Below are positions 18,710 to 27,747 of a stretch of 64,000 bases of DNA, piece after piece. The stretch is from contig CAVSLD010000003.1 in the NCBI GenBank assembly GCA_963728655.1, positions 496,001 through 560,000 of the forward strand, in the 5' to 3' direction. A model generated the notes under the pieces. It was not told the DNA's origin. It searched no databases and saw only the letters and a list, made by a program, of their open reading frames with translations. The DNA is from Iamia sp963728655. GTDB taxonomy: Bacteria > Actinomycetota > Acidimicrobiia > Acidimicrobiales > Iamiaceae. Each line of letters opens with the position of its first letter. The first letter of the stretch is position 1. The position numbers were made by a program, and so were the translations under genes.

Positions 18710-18715
18710 ATGCTA
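18710..18715 (-). promoter_or_regulatory. -10 hexamer of a leaderless promoter (dnaX operon)
   Basis: Minus-strand TAGCAT lies 8 nt before ATG 18701. Confidence 0.55.
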
Positions 18716-18753
18716 CCGACCGTCGGCCGGGTCCCGTCCCGGCGCCGGGGGCG

Positions 18754-19443
18754 TCAGGCCGGCTCGGCCGCGGGCGAGGTGGCCGACCCCAGGTCGGTCC
18801 CCGACCGGACCACCGCGGTCAGCGAGCCCACCCGTCGCCGGGACCAGCGCCGCACGGGCTGCTCCACCAGCACGTAGGTGAGGCCGGCCATGACCACCGA
18901 CCCGACGAGGGTGGCGACGAGGAGGGTGAGGTGGCTCGCGGCGGTCGGGGCCACGTCGAGGTGGCGGGCCAGCACGCCGAGCACGGGCATGTGCCAGAGG
19001 TAGATCCCGTAGGAGAGCTCGCCCAGCCAGAGGAGCGGGGCGCGGCCGAGGAACCGGTGGTAGAGCGAGGCGTCGCGGGGCCGGAGGACGGCCGGCACCA
19101 CCAGGAGGACGCTGAGGGCGAGGGACAGGGTCGTGTACCAGGCGGCGCCCTTGGCCGGGGCCACGCCCACCAGCCCGAGGGGCAGGCCCAGCAGGGTGAT
19201 GAGCCAGTAGAGGGCGAGGGCGACGAGGCCGCAGAGCCACGGTCGGGCGGCCAGGTCGGCCAGCACCGGGTGGGGCCCCTCGCGGTCCAGCACCCACGCG
19301 CTGGCCCCGCCGACCACCAGGGCGGTGGCCACCAGCGGGCATCGACGGCGGCGACAGCGTGGGCAGCCAGGTCGGGGCGCGCCGCGGGGGGACGGTGCCG
19401 CGGGGCGCGCCCCCGCGCCGGGTCGCCGGTCGTCCACCCCCAT
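18754..19443 (-). pseudogene. 5'-truncated acyltransferase-3 (OafA-like) remnant
   Basis: The readable product (up to 229 aa from ATG 19443) contains only the C-terminal half of an acyltransferase-3 membrane protein: about six hydrophobic segments, the conserved GELSYGIYLWHMPVL and VEQPVRRW. The N-terminal third, which holds the catalytic His/Arg motifs, is missing, and the first ~35 residues are Pro/Arg-rich and unlike the family. The frame abuts the SRP RNA gene, so the 5' part was probably deleted. It is likely inactive. Confidence 0.6.
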
Positions 19444-19485
19444 CGACGCGTCCTCCCCGAACGACCCGAGCCCCGTGATGTGCCC

Positions 19486-19610
19486 GTCCCCGCAGGTGGC
19501 GGCCAGGCGATCTGCGGCGCTCCGCACGGTCCGCTGAGAGCTGCTGCCTTCCGGCCCTGACTCGGTTCACGGCGTGTGGTCGCACAGGACCCGACCGCCC
19601 CTGCGGGGAC
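19486..19610 (-). ncRNA. ffs: signal recognition particle RNA (small bacterial type)
   Basis: The minus strand contains the universally conserved SRP domain core, GTCAGGGCCGGAAGGCAGCA, with the GGAA tetraloop and asymmetric loop. The ends pair perfectly (GTCCCCGCAGG at 19610-19600 with CCTGCGGGGAC at 19496-19486), and GGCGG/CCGCC pairs just inside, as in a long hairpin RNA of about 125 nt. The position next to tRNA-Ser and upstream of dnaX is the standard actinobacterial arrangement. Confidence 0.88.
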
Positions 19611-19725
19611 GGACCCGGACACCGTAGCGCCCCGTCCGGCCGCTGCACCCGCCGGCCCCCCCTCGTTGGGGAGGGCCCAGGGGTCGCGGCCTATCCTTGT
19701 CCGCCGACCCGGTGCGCCGGGTCGA

Positions 19726-19813
19726 GGAGGGTTGCGAGAGCGGCCGAATCGGCACGCTTGGAAAGCGTGTGTGGGGAGACCCACCGTGGGTTCGAATCCC
19801 ACACCCTCCGCCA
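19726..19813 (+). tRNA. tRNA-Ser(GGA)
   Basis: An 88-nt class II tRNA. The acceptor GGAGGGT pairs with ACCCTCC, anticodon stem CACGC/GCGTG encloses TTGGAAA (anticodon GGA), a long variable arm precedes the GGTTCGAATCC T-arm, and the CCA is encoded. A TATCCT at 19692-19697 may be its -10 box. Confidence 0.95.
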
Positions 19814-19857
19814 CCGTCCCGCCCAGGGGTGTCACAGGGCGGGGCTACGGTGCCGAC

Positions 19858-20826
19858 GTGGCCGTCCCCGTCCTCGCCGCCGGGCCCCGCCACGCCGTCG
19901 ACGCCCGGTTCCGGCTGGACCGGCCCCTCGACCTGGCCCGCACCCTGGCGCCGGTCCGCCGGGGGCGGGGCGACCCGTGCCTGCACGTGGCCGGCACCGA
20001 CGCGGTGCGGGTGGCGCGCACGCCGGAGGGCCCGGCGACCACGTGGATCCGCCACACCGGCGACGAGCTGCGGGTGCGGGCCTGGGGCCCGGGGGCCCGC
20101 TGGGCGACCGACCAGGTGCCCGACCTCGTCGGCGAGGGCCGCGACCGCGACGAGCTGACCGCCCTGCTCGCCACCGTCGACCGCCCGGAGGCCGCCCTGC
20201 TGCGCGACCTGCACCGACGCCACCACGACGTCCGGGTGCCCCGCACCGCGGCGGTGGTCGAGGCCCTGGTGCCGACCATCCTCGAGCAGCGGGTCACCAG
20301 CGCCGGCGCCCGCCGCAGCCACCGCTCCCTGGTGCTGGCCCACGGCACCCCCGCCCCCGGCCCGCCCGAGGTGGCCGGCCGCCTGCGCCTGCCTCCCAGC
20401 CCGGCCCGGCTGGCCCGGTTGCCGTCGTGGACCTACCACCACCACGAGGTGGAGCGCCGCCGGGCCGACACCATCCGCCGGGTGGCCTCCCGTGCGCCCG
20501 CACTCGACCGGGCCGCCGACCTGCGCCTCGAGGAGGCCTACCGCCGGGTGCGGTCGATCCCGGGCGTCGGGCCCTGGACCGCAGGTGGGATCGGCGGCGT
20601 GGCCCTGGGCGACCCCGACGCCGTGGTGGTGGGCGACCTCCACCTGCCCCACATGGTGTCGTGGCTGTTCCGGCGGGTGCCCCGCAGCACCGACGAGGAG
20701 ATGCTCGCACTGCTGGCCCCCTACCGGGGCCAGCGGGGGCGGGTGCTCCGCCTGGTCGGGCTGGCCGGGGCCGGGGTGCCCCGCTTCGGGCCCCGCCGGG
20801 TGAACCCCCGCATCAGCCGCCTCTGA
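19858..20826 (+). CDS. DNA-3-methyladenine glycosylase family protein (HhH-GPD)
   Basis: A 322-aa protein starting at GTG 19858. The N-terminal ~110 residues form an AlkA/Ogg-like beta domain; the C-terminal part has the base-excision HhH-GPD signature SIPGVGPWTAGGIGGVALGD followed by VVVGDLHLPHMV, where the Asp is the expected catalytic residue. No Lys is found at the bifunctional position, so a monofunctional alkyl-base glycosylase is likely. There is no 4Fe-4S Cys cluster. It stands alone after tRNA-Ser. Confidence 0.82.
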   Translation: MAVPVLAAGPRHAVDARFRLDRPLDLARTLAPVRRGRGDPCLHVAGTDAVRVARTPEGPATTWIRHTGDELRVRAWGPGARWATDQVPDLVGEGRDRDELTALLATVDRPEAALLRDLHRRHHDVRVPRTAAVVEALVPTILEQRVTSAGARRSHRSLVLAHGTPAPGPPEVAGRLRLPPSPARLARLPSWTYHHHEVERRRADTIRRVASRAPALDRAADLRLEEAYRRVRSIPGVGPWTAGGIGGVALGDPDAVVVGDLHLPHMVSWLFRRVPRSTDEEMLALLAPYRGQRGRVLRLVGLAGAGVPRFGPRRVNPRISRL

Positions 20827-20940
20827 CCCAGCGTCGGGCCGGGCGAGGGGTCCCCGCCACCCCGTAGGGTGACGGCGCGCTGGTCCGGGCGGAGCAGCCA
20901 CAGACCGATCGACCCGCCCCTCCGGGAGGCCGCCTCTCCG

Positions 20941-23900
20941 ATGCGCCGCGCCCTCGCCGTCGTCGCCGCTGCGGCCACCCTCACCGCCGCCGCGGCGGTG
21001 GGGTCGGCACCGGCCGGGGCGGCGGCGGTCCGGCGCGAGGGGCGCGCCCTCACGGCCACCGCCCTCGCGCCCTCGGGTCGGGTCGTCGGGTCCAAGGTCC
21101 CCTCGAGCGGTCTGGCCCGCAGCGACCTCGACCTGCTGGCCCGCACGGACACCACGCCGGTGCCGGTGCTCCTGAAGCTCGACCAGGACCCGATCGCCTC
21201 CTACGAGGGCGGCCTCCCGGGCCTGGCCGCGACCAGCCCGGCGGCCACCGGCCACCCGCTCACCGCGGCGGACGCGACGTCGAGCCCCTACGCCCGGCGG
21301 GTGGCCGTCCGCGAGGCCGAGGTCGTCGAGGCCCTGCGCGCAGCGGTGCCCGAGGTGGCCGTGACCGGGTCGCTCAGGCTGGTGTACGGCGGCCTGGTCG
21401 CCACCGTCCCGGCGGCCCGGGCCCGCGACGTGCTGGCCGTCCCCGGGGTGGTGGCCGTGCAGTCCGACGCGGCGCGGGTCCCGGCGCCGTCCGATGCCGT
21501 CCCCGCGGACGACGACGCGCCCGCCTCGGCCGGGGCCGGCACGGTCGTGGCCGTGCTGGGCGCCGGTCTCGATGCGCGGGACCTCGGCCCCACCCCGGAC
21601 GTCGGCGCGCCCCGACCCGACCTGCCGTGCGAGCCCGGGGCCGACGGGGCCGGCGACCAGTCCGCCTGCACCGGTGCGGTGGCGGGTCGTCGCGAGCAGC
21701 GCGACCGCGCCCCCGCACCGACCGACCCGGCCGCCGAGGCACGCGCCACCGGCGCCACGTCGGCCGTCGCCGCGGCCGTGCGGAGGGTGGCCCCCGCCGC
21801 CTGGCTGGTGGACGACCGGGTGTGCCGCGGGGGCGGGTGCGCGCCGTCCGACGTCCTCGCCGGGCTCGAGGGCGCCGTGCGCGACGGCGCCGACGTGGCC
21901 GCGACCGAGATGCCTGCCGGCGCCGACCTCCGCACCGACCCGTGGGCCCTGGCCGCCCTCGACGCGGTGGCGGCCGGGACCGTGGTGGTCGACGGGGGTG
22001 GGGGCCGGGCGCCCTGGGTCATCCCGGCGCCCGGGGGGGCCGGGACGGGTCGCACCGCAGGCGCCGCCGCCGGGGTGGTCGCGACGGAGCCGACGTGGAG
22101 CCCGACCCGGGTCCGCGCCGCCCTGGCCGCCCACGACGGGCCCGGCCTCGACCCGGCTGCCGCCCGCGCCCCCGGGCTGACCATGGACGAGGACCTGGCC
22201 TCCCTCCGCTCCCGGGCGGCCGAACCCGCCGACCGGGTCCACCTCGACCTGCCCGTCGTCGAGGCCACGCTCGACCAGGGCCACCTGGCCACGGTGCGCA
22301 CCGTGGCCAACGTGGGCGATGGGCCCGCCACCTACGACGTCGCCACCTCCGCACCCGAGGGGGCCACCATCACCGTCCGGCCGACCCACTTCACCCTCGG
22401 CCCCGGCGCCACCAAGGACCTCGACGTCACCATCGCCGCCGGCGGCGCCGACCGCACCGTCGTGGGCGAGGTCAGGCTCGAGGCCGACGGCCGCCCGTCG
22501 GTGCACCTCCCCGTCCGGGTCACCACCGGTGCACCACAGGTGCAGGTGACCACCGGGTGCGAGGACCCCGGCGTGGCCGTCGGCACCCGCACCACCTGCA
22601 CGGCCACCGCGACCAACGTCGGGTCCGGTCCGGCCACGGTCGCAGGCACCACGACGGTCGGACCCGGCCTGCGCGTCGACGCGGCCGGGTCGCCCGCGAC
22701 CGCCGCCGGACCCCGCACCGCGACCCTCGCCCCCACGACGCTGGAGGGTCGCCAGCCGACACCACCGCTGCTCGAGCCGCTCGGCTTCGCCGGCTACGTG
22801 CCCCTGGACGACCTCGGCGTGGACCCCGTCCCCATCGGCGACCAGGAGGCCCTCCAGGTCGACCTCGACCGCGGCGTCACCTTCGGTGGGGCCAGCCACG
22901 ACCGGCTGGGCGTGGCCGCCGACGGCTACGTGGTGGTGGGCGGCATCGACGACCCCGCCGACCTCACCTGCTGCCCGCCGGGGACGGGACCCGACCCCTC
23001 CCCGCCCGACGCCGTCATCGCCCCCTTCTGGACGGACCTGACCGGCGCCGGCACCCCCGGCATCCTCCTCGCCAGCGTCACCGACGGCCACCGCTCGTGG
23101 GTCGTGGTGGAGTGGCGGGTGGCGGTGGCCGGGTCCGGGTCCCGCCGCACCTTCCAGCTCTGGCTGGGCCAGGACGCCGAGCAGGACGTCGCCCTCACCT
23201 ACCCCGTCGACGACCTCCCGTCCGGGCGGGGCCTGGTCGCCCCCCTCGCCGTCGGCGCCGAGGGCCCCGACGGCCTGACCGGGACGCTCCGGGTCGACGA
23301 GGCCCCGACGGCGCGGGCGGGCACGCCGTCGGCCGACCTGCTCGTCGCCAGCCCGACCCCCACCCCCGGCGGGTCGGTCTCGTGGTCGGTCGAGGTGGCC
23401 GGGTGGGCGGGGGGCCCGGACGCGGTGCGGACCGAGGTCGCGGCCGCCGGCGGCGCACCGGTCACCGCCGCCGACGACCTGGGCGTGACCGGACCCGCAC
23501 CGGGCGAGGTGGAGGCCTTCGTCGACCGGGTGGCCGACGCCCTGGTGGGCGAGGCCGCCTCGGGCGCACGGAGGGCGGGCTGGTCGGACCTCCTGCGCTC
23601 GGGCACCCTCACCCGCCGGGGCCTGGCCCGGCTCCTCGCCGAGGACCCGGCGTGGCTGGGACGCCTCGTCGACCAGGCCTACCTCCGGGTCACCGGCGCC
23701 CCACCCGACCCGGCGGGTCGGGCCTTCTGGGTCGAGGCCCTGGGCCACGGCGCGTCGCTCACCCACCTGGAGGCCGCCCTGGTCGGGTCCGACGGCTTCT
23801 ACGCCGCGGTCGACGGCGACCCCGCCGCCTTCGTCGACGACGTGTTCACCCGCCTCCTCGGCCGGGTGCCCGACGGGTCGGGACGGGACTACTGGGTGGG

Positions 23901-24102
23901 GGCGCTGGGCTCCGGCCTGAGCCGAGCCGCCCTGGGCCTCGAGGTGGCCCGCCTCGACGAGGTCGGCGCCCGCCGCGTCACCGACCTGTCGCGGCTCGTC
24001 CTCGACCGCGACCCCTCGCCGGAGGAGGCTGCGGCCTGGGGGCGCACCCTCCGCGAGGGCACGATCGTCGACCTCACCACCGCCGTCGCCAGCGGCGCCT
24101 AG
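20941..24102 (+). CDS. large secreted subtilase-like pseudo-peptidase with C-terminal DUF4214 repeats
   Basis: A 1,053-aa exported protein (signal peptide to about residue 28). Residues 70-175 resemble a subtilisin propeptide (VPVLLKL, YGGLVATVPAARARDVLAVPGVVAVQSD). Residues 198-410 follow the S8 fold order, but the catalytic motifs are altered: VVAVLGAGLD lacks the Asp (Gly207), TGATSAVA replaces HGTHVA (Thr270) and GTGRTAGAAAG replaces GTSMAAPHVAG (Gly370). Ig-like and beta-rich domains follow (435-820), then a DUF4214-type helical region (about 840-1053) with FWVEALGHG and YWVGALGSG repeats. It is probably a surface structural or binding protein. ATG 20941 is favoured; a TAGGGT near 20864 could start the transcript. 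Confidence 0.8.
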   Translation: MRRALAVVAAAATLTAAAAVGSAPAGAAAVRREGRALTATALAPSGRVVGSKVPSSGLARSDLDLLARTDTTPVPVLLKLDQDPIASYEGGLPGLAATSPAATGHPLTAADATSSPYARRVAVREAEVVEALRAAVPEVAVTGSLRLVYGGLVATVPAARARDVLAVPGVVAVQSDAARVPAPSDAVPADDDAPASAGAGTVVAVLGAGLDARDLGPTPDVGAPRPDLPCEPGADGAGDQSACTGAVAGRREQRDRAPAPTDPAAEARATGATSAVAAAVRRVAPAAWLVDDRVCRGGGCAPSDVLAGLEGAVRDGADVAATEMPAGADLRTDPWALAALDAVAAGTVVVDGGGGRAPWVIPAPGGAGTGRTAGAAAGVVATEPTWSPTRVRAALAAHDGPGLDPAAARAPGLTMDEDLASLRSRAAEPADRVHLDLPVVEATLDQGHLATVRTVANVGDGPATYDVATSAPEGATITVRPTHFTLGPGATKDLDVTIAAGGADRTVVGEVRLEADGRPSVHLPVRVTTGAPQVQVTTGCEDPGVAVGTRTTCTATATNVGSGPATVAGTTTVGPGLRVDAAGSPATAAGPRTATLAPTTLEGRQPTPPLLEPLGFAGYVPLDDLGVDPVPIGDQEALQVDLDRGVTFGGASHDRLGVAADGYVVVGGIDDPADLTCCPPGTGPDPSPPDAVIAPFWTDLTGAGTPGILLASVTDGHRSWVVVEWRVAVAGSGSRRTFQLWLGQDAEQDVALTYPVDDLPSGRGLVAPLAVGAEGPDGLTGTLRVDEAPTARAGTPSADLLVASPTPTPGGSVSWSVEVAGWAGGPDAVRTEVAAAGGAPVTAADDLGVTGPAPGEVEAFVDRVADALVGEAASGARRAGWSDLLRSGTLTRRGLARLLAEDPAWLGRLVDQAYLRVTGAPPDPAGRAFWVEALGHGASLTHLEAALVGSDGFYAAVDGDPAAFVDDVFTRLLGRVPDGSGRDYWVGALGSGLSRAALGLEVARLDEVGARRVTDLSRLVLDRDPSPEEAAAWGRTLREGTIVDLTTAVASGA

Positions 24103-24104
24103 AC

Positions 24105-24665
24105 CTACCGGGTGTCGGGCGTGACGGCGCGGCGGAGGGCGGGCACCAGGGCGACGGGGCAGCCCTCGAGCGCCAGCTGCTCCTGGTCCCGCACCAGCGT
24201 GGCCCGGAAGGGCCCGGCGTAGGCCAGGCCGAGGGCGCTGAACACCAGCCCCAGGGGGTACAGCGCGGGGGTGCCGGCCAGCAGGTAGGCGACGAAGCCG
24301 GCCAGGGCGGCCAGCTCGGCCGCCGCGACCCGGCCGAAGAACCGCGTGCGCCACGAGCGGGCCAGGGCCAGCTCGTCGGAGCAGTCCAGCCGGATGGGCA
24401 CGAACCGCACGAACAACAGCGACAGCAGGCCCACGGCGACCACCGCCACCGCCGCGGCACCCGACGGCACGGCGCCGTCGGCCCGGTCCGGGTCGGCGGC
24501 GAGGATCCCCACCACCACCCCGACCACCAGCAGGCCGGAGGCCACCACGAGGAACACCATGCGCAGGGCGATCAGCCCGTCAGGACGGCCGTCGCGAGGG
24601 CCGGGCCGCCAGCCGGGGTCGGACCGCAGCTCGAAGGGGTCGGCGGGGTCCTCTCGGGGCTCCAT
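24105..24665 (-). CDS. hypothetical four-helix membrane protein
   Basis: A 186-aa protein starting at ATG 24665. After ~35 polar residues there are four hydrophobic segments (near 40-65, 75-97, 115-137 and 138-160) and a short cytoplasmic tail. I see no family motif. Its stop is 2 bp from the stop of the convergent subtilase-like gene. It is divergent from the histidine kinase gene, whose upstream palindrome at 24722 could also influence it. Confidence 0.55.
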   Translation of the reverse strand: MEPREDPADPFELRSDPGWRPGPRDGRPDGLIALRMVFLVVASGLLVVGVVVGILAADPDRADGAVPSGAAAVAVVAVGLLSLLFVRFVPIRLDCSDELALARSWRTRFFGRVAAAELAALAGFVAYLLAGTPALYPLGLVFSALGLAYAGPFRATLVRDQEQLALEGCPVALVPALRRAVTPDTR

Positions 24666-24671
24666 CGCCCG

Positions 24672-24677
24672 ATCTTG
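24672..24677 (-). promoter_or_regulatory. -10-like hexamer (CAAGAT) of a leaderless promoter
   Basis: Minus-strand CAAGAT lies 6 nt before ATG 24665. The same hexamer and spacing occur before dut at 56156. Confidence 0.4.
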
Positions 24678-24721
24678 GCCCGTCGGAGGGGCGCCGGGCG
24701 ACGCCCACCCCGGACGGCCCG

Positions 24722-24739
24722 GGTGGGGACAACCCCACC
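24722..24739. promoter_or_regulatory. palindromic operator candidate upstream of the two-component operon
   Basis: GGTGGGGACAACCCCACC is a perfect 7-bp inverted repeat with a 4-nt spacer, centred about 67 bp before the start of the histidine kinase gene. A second copy of GGTGGGG-N4-CCCCACC lies at 27750-27767, upstream of the linked ABC transporter. The pair is a good candidate binding site for the response regulator encoded between them. Confidence 0.5.
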
Positions 24740-24784
24740 TCGTCGCCACCGGGAGACGGGATGGCCGGCCCGCGGCCCCGTCCG

Positions 24785-24790
24785 TAGGTT
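24785..24790 (+). promoter_or_regulatory. -10 hexamer of a leaderless promoter (histidine kinase operon)
   Basis: TAGGTT lies 7 nt before GTG 24798. Confidence 0.6.
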
Positions 24791-24797
24791 GGGCGCC

Positions 24798-26234
24798 GTG
24801 GCCACCGCGACGCCTGCCCCGACCCGGTTGCGGCCCGCCCGCGCCCTGGGCCACGGGCTGGTCGCCCCCGTCGCGCCCCGCACCCTGGTCGCCCTGGTGA
24901 CCCTGGTGGTCGCCCCGCTGGCGGCCCTGGTCGTGTCGCTGCCGGTGGTCGTCGTCCTGGTGTCGGCCCTCGCCACCCTGCCCGTGGTCCCGCTGTCGGC
25001 CCTGCTCTTCGGCCTCGCCCTGGTGGGGTCTCGCCTCGCCGGCCACGTGGAACGCTTCCGCATCGCCGCCCTGACGGGGGTCGAGATCTCCAGCCCGCAC
25101 CGGCCCACCCACGGTCCGCTGTGGCGCCGGGTGCTGGCGTGGCTCCGGTCCGGCGCCACCTGGAAGGAGCTGGGCTACCACCTCGTCGCCCTCCCCGAGA
25201 CCGTGCTCTTCGCGACCGTGGTGGTGGCCACGTGGGCCCTGGCCCTGGCCCTGGTGCTGCTCCCGGCCTACGTGGCCGCGGCCCCGGCCGAGCACGCAAC
25301 CCTGCTCTGGTGGACCGTCGAGCCCGGGGCCGAGGCCCTCGCCGCCGGCGCCGTCGGCCTGGTCGTGCTCTTCACCGCCCCGTGGGTCACCCGGGGCCTG
25401 CACCGGCTGTCGCTGGGCGTGGCCGACGGTCTCCTGGGCGGCGGTGAGGCGGCCGTGCTGCGCCGCCAGGTCGACCACCTGGCGGCCAGTCGGGCCGACG
25501 TGGTGACCTCGGCCGAGGCCGAGCGCCGTCGCATCGAGCGCGACCTGCACGACGGCGCCCAGCAGCGGCTCGTGGCCCTGGCCATGACCCTCGGCATGGC
25601 CAAGGAGAAGCTCGACCGGGACCCAGAGGCGGCCCGGGCCCTGGTCGACGAGGCCCACCGGGAGGCCAAGAACGCCCTGGTCGAGCTGCGGGACCTGGCG
25701 CGGGGCCTGCACCCGCCGGTGCTGACCGACCGGGGCCTGCGGGCCGCGGTGGCGGGGCTGGCGTCGCGGGCCCCGGTCCCGGTCGACGTCGACGTGGCCC
25801 TCGACCACCGGGCGCCGCCGTCGATCGAGGGCATCGCCTACTTCGTGATCTCCGAGGCGCTCACCAACGTGGCCCGCCACAGCGGGGCGACCCGCGCCCG
25901 GGTGCGGGTGACCGACACCGGGCGCCTGCTGGTGGTCGAGGTCGACGACGACGGCGTGGGCGGCGCCTCGGTGGAGCGGGGCACGGGCCTGCGCGGCCTG
26001 GCCGACCGCGTCGGGGCCGTGGACGGGGCCTTCCGCATCACCAGCCCGCCCGGGGGTCCGACCAGCATCCGCGCCGACCTGCCCCTGCCCGCCGGCCCCC
26101 ACCTCGAGCCCGGCCCGCCCAGCGCGGCGCCGATGCCGCCCGGCGCCAGCCGCGCCGACGGAGCCCACCCCGACCCGACCGCGGTGGCCGACGACGCCAC
26201 CGCGACCGACACCCCGACCCCGGGAGCCACCTGA
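24798..26234 (+). CDS. NarL-family sensor histidine kinase
   Basis: A 478-aa membrane kinase. The N-terminal half has about four hydrophobic segments resembling the actinobacterial putative-sensor domain. A HisKA_3 dimerisation region carries the phospho-acceptor His in ERRRIERDLHDGAQQRL (about residue 250), and a HATPase_c domain has SEALTNVARHSGA (N box) and VEVDDDGVGG. A Pro/Ala-rich tail of about 45 residues ends it. Its last base overlaps the ATG of the response regulator (TGATG). With the DUF4097-type and ABC genes downstream it resembles LiaRS/BceRS-type envelope-stress systems. Confidence 0.88.
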   Translation: MATATPAPTRLRPARALGHGLVAPVAPRTLVALVTLVVAPLAALVVSLPVVVVLVSALATLPVVPLSALLFGLALVGSRLAGHVERFRIAALTGVEISSPHRPTHGPLWRRVLAWLRSGATWKELGYHLVALPETVLFATVVVATWALALALVLLPAYVAAAPAEHATLLWWTVEPGAEALAAGAVGLVVLFTAPWVTRGLHRLSLGVADGLLGGGEAAVLRRQVDHLAASRADVVTSAEAERRRIERDLHDGAQQRLVALAMTLGMAKEKLDRDPEAARALVDEAHREAKNALVELRDLARGLHPPVLTDRGLRAAVAGLASRAPVPVDVDVALDHRAPPSIEGIAYFVISEALTNVARHSGATRARVRVTDTGRLLVVEVDDDGVGGASVERGTGLRGLADRVGAVDGAFRITSPPGGPTSIRADLPLPAGPHLEPGPPSAAPMPPGASRADGAHPDPTAVADDATATDTPTPGAT

Positions 26235-26884
26235 TGCGCATCGTGATCGCCGAGGACTCCGTGCTCCTCCGCGAGGGGCTCACCCGCCTCCTGGTCGACG
26301 CCGGCGAGGAGGTGGTGGGGACCGCGGGCGATGCCGAGGAGGCCATGGCGGTGGTCGAGGCCACCGCGCCCGACATCGTCGTCACCGACGTCCGGATGCC
26401 CCCCGACCACAGCGACGAGGGCCTGCGGGCCGCCATCGAGATCCGCCGCCGCTGGCCCGGCACCGCCGTGCTCGTCCTGTCGCAGTGGGTCGAGGAGCGC
26501 TACGCCACCGAGCTGCTCGCCGGGGCCACCGACGGCGTCGGCTACCTCCTGAAGGACCGGGTCGCCGACGTCGGCGACTTCGTGGACGCGGTCCGCCGGG
26601 TCGGCGCCGGCGGCACCGCCCTCGACCCCGACGTGGTGTCCCAGCTGCTCGCCACCACCCGCAACCGCAGCCCACTGGCGGCCCTCACGCCGCGGGAGAC
26701 CGAGGTCCTGAAGCTGATGGCCGAGGGCCGCAGCAACCGGGCCGTCGCCGCCGCCCTCGTGGTGTCCGACGGGGCGGTGGAGAAGCACGTCTCCAACATC
26801 TTCATGAAGCTCGACCTGCCCATCGCCGAGGACGCCCACCGCCGCGTGCTGGCCGTGCTCCGCTACCTGGAGGCGGCGCCGTGA
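26234..26884 (+). CDS. NarL/FixJ-family response regulator
   Basis: A 216-aa regulator. The receiver domain has acidic residues ED at 7-8, the phospho-acceptor Asp52 in VVTDVRMPP and a Lys in LLKDRV. A LuxR-type HTH follows (LTPRETEVLKLMAEGRSNRAV, then VSDGAVEKHVSNIFMKL). It probably binds the GGTGGGG-N4-CCCCACC palindromes that flank this operon. The next gene starts within its stop codon (GTGA). Confidence 0.9.
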   Translation: MRIVIAEDSVLLREGLTRLLVDAGEEVVGTAGDAEEAMAVVEATAPDIVVTDVRMPPDHSDEGLRAAIEIRRRWPGTAVLVLSQWVEERYATELLAGATDGVGYLLKDRVADVGDFVDAVRRVGAGGTALDPDVVSQLLATTRNRSPLAALTPRETEVLKLMAEGRSNRAVAAALVVSDGAVEKHVSNIFMKLDLPIAEDAHRRVLAVLRYLEAAP

Positions 26885-27742
26885 GCGACCCCGCCACGCC
26901 CCTCGGCCCCCCGGCGGACCCGGCCGGTCGACCCCCGGCGGCGGGCTGGGGCCCCGACACCGCAGCCCGGGCCGGGCACCACCCCGCCGTGCGCGCCCTC
27001 GCCCTCGTCGTGGGCGGTCTGGTCACCCTGGCCATCGTGGGCGGGGCCTCCTTCGCCGCCGCCAACCTGCTGGTCCGCACGACCGAGACCGACACCCGCA
27101 CGCTCGAGGGCCCGGTGTCCCGGGCCGTCATCGAGGTGGACGGCTCGGTCACCGTCGAGGTGGGACCGCCGGGCGAGGTGCGCATCGAGCGCCGGTCGAC
27201 CTTCGGGCTCCGCCGCCCATCGGTCACCACCGGCCTGGCCGACGGCATCGTCACCGTGCGGGCCACCTGCGCGGGGATGCCGGGCCTGTGCGCCAACGAC
27301 GTCGACCGTCACCCTGCCGAGCGCCACCGAGGTCTCGGCCGACGGCGAGCACCACGTGTCGATCACCGGCACCACGGGACCGATCGAGGCCGACTCGGCC
27401 GGCGGGTCCATCGAGCTCACCGCGGTGTCGGGCCCCATCGATGCCCGCGCCGCCGGCGGCGCCATCATCGGCCGCGACGTCGACAGCGACCGGATCCGGG
27501 CCTCGGTGGGGGCAGGGGCCATCGACCTCGAGCTCAGCTCGCCGCCCACCGACGTGGACGCCAGCACCGGCGCCGGTGCCGTCGTCATCGCCGTGCCCCC
27601 CGACGGCACCGCCTACCGGGTCGACGCCACCTCCGGCGCCGGGTCCCAGGACGTCCAGGTCGCCACCGACCCGACCTCCCCCCACCGCATCCGGGCCGGC
27701 ACCGGCGCGGGCCACGTCGAGGTCCGGTACCGCACCGGCTGA
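26881..27742 (+). pseudogene. DUF4097/LiaG-like membrane-anchored protein, one +1 frameshift
   Basis: GTG 26881 overlaps the regulator stop. Frame 1 encodes a Pro-rich N terminus, one transmembrane helix (RALALVVGGLVTLAIVGGAS) and the start of a beta-solenoid-like domain to about 27300. The family sequence continues only in the next frame from about 27310 (VTLPSATEVSADGEHHVSI and beyond) to TGA 27742, with the repeated beta pattern of DUF4097 (ITGTTGPIEAD, AVSGPIDARAAGG). GACCGTC where GACGTC is expected accounts for the shift as one extra C. Codon bias is intact in both frames, so this may be a sequencing error and the gene may be functional. Confidence 0.65.
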
Positions 27743-27747
27743 CCGCC

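Noticed and set aside
20869..20940. N-terminal extension of the subtilase-like protein to GTG 20869
   Set aside because: The added residues are polar and Arg-rich in front of a normal signal peptide that begins at Met 20941.
19567..24354. A 1,595-codon open frame on the minus strand, and similar giant antisense frames at 5270-8002 and 48648-53072
   Set aside because: They lie opposite clear genes, are low-complexity (Gly/Arg/Pro/His-rich) and cross tRNA or SRP RNA. Long antisense frames are expected where third codon positions are nearly all G/C.
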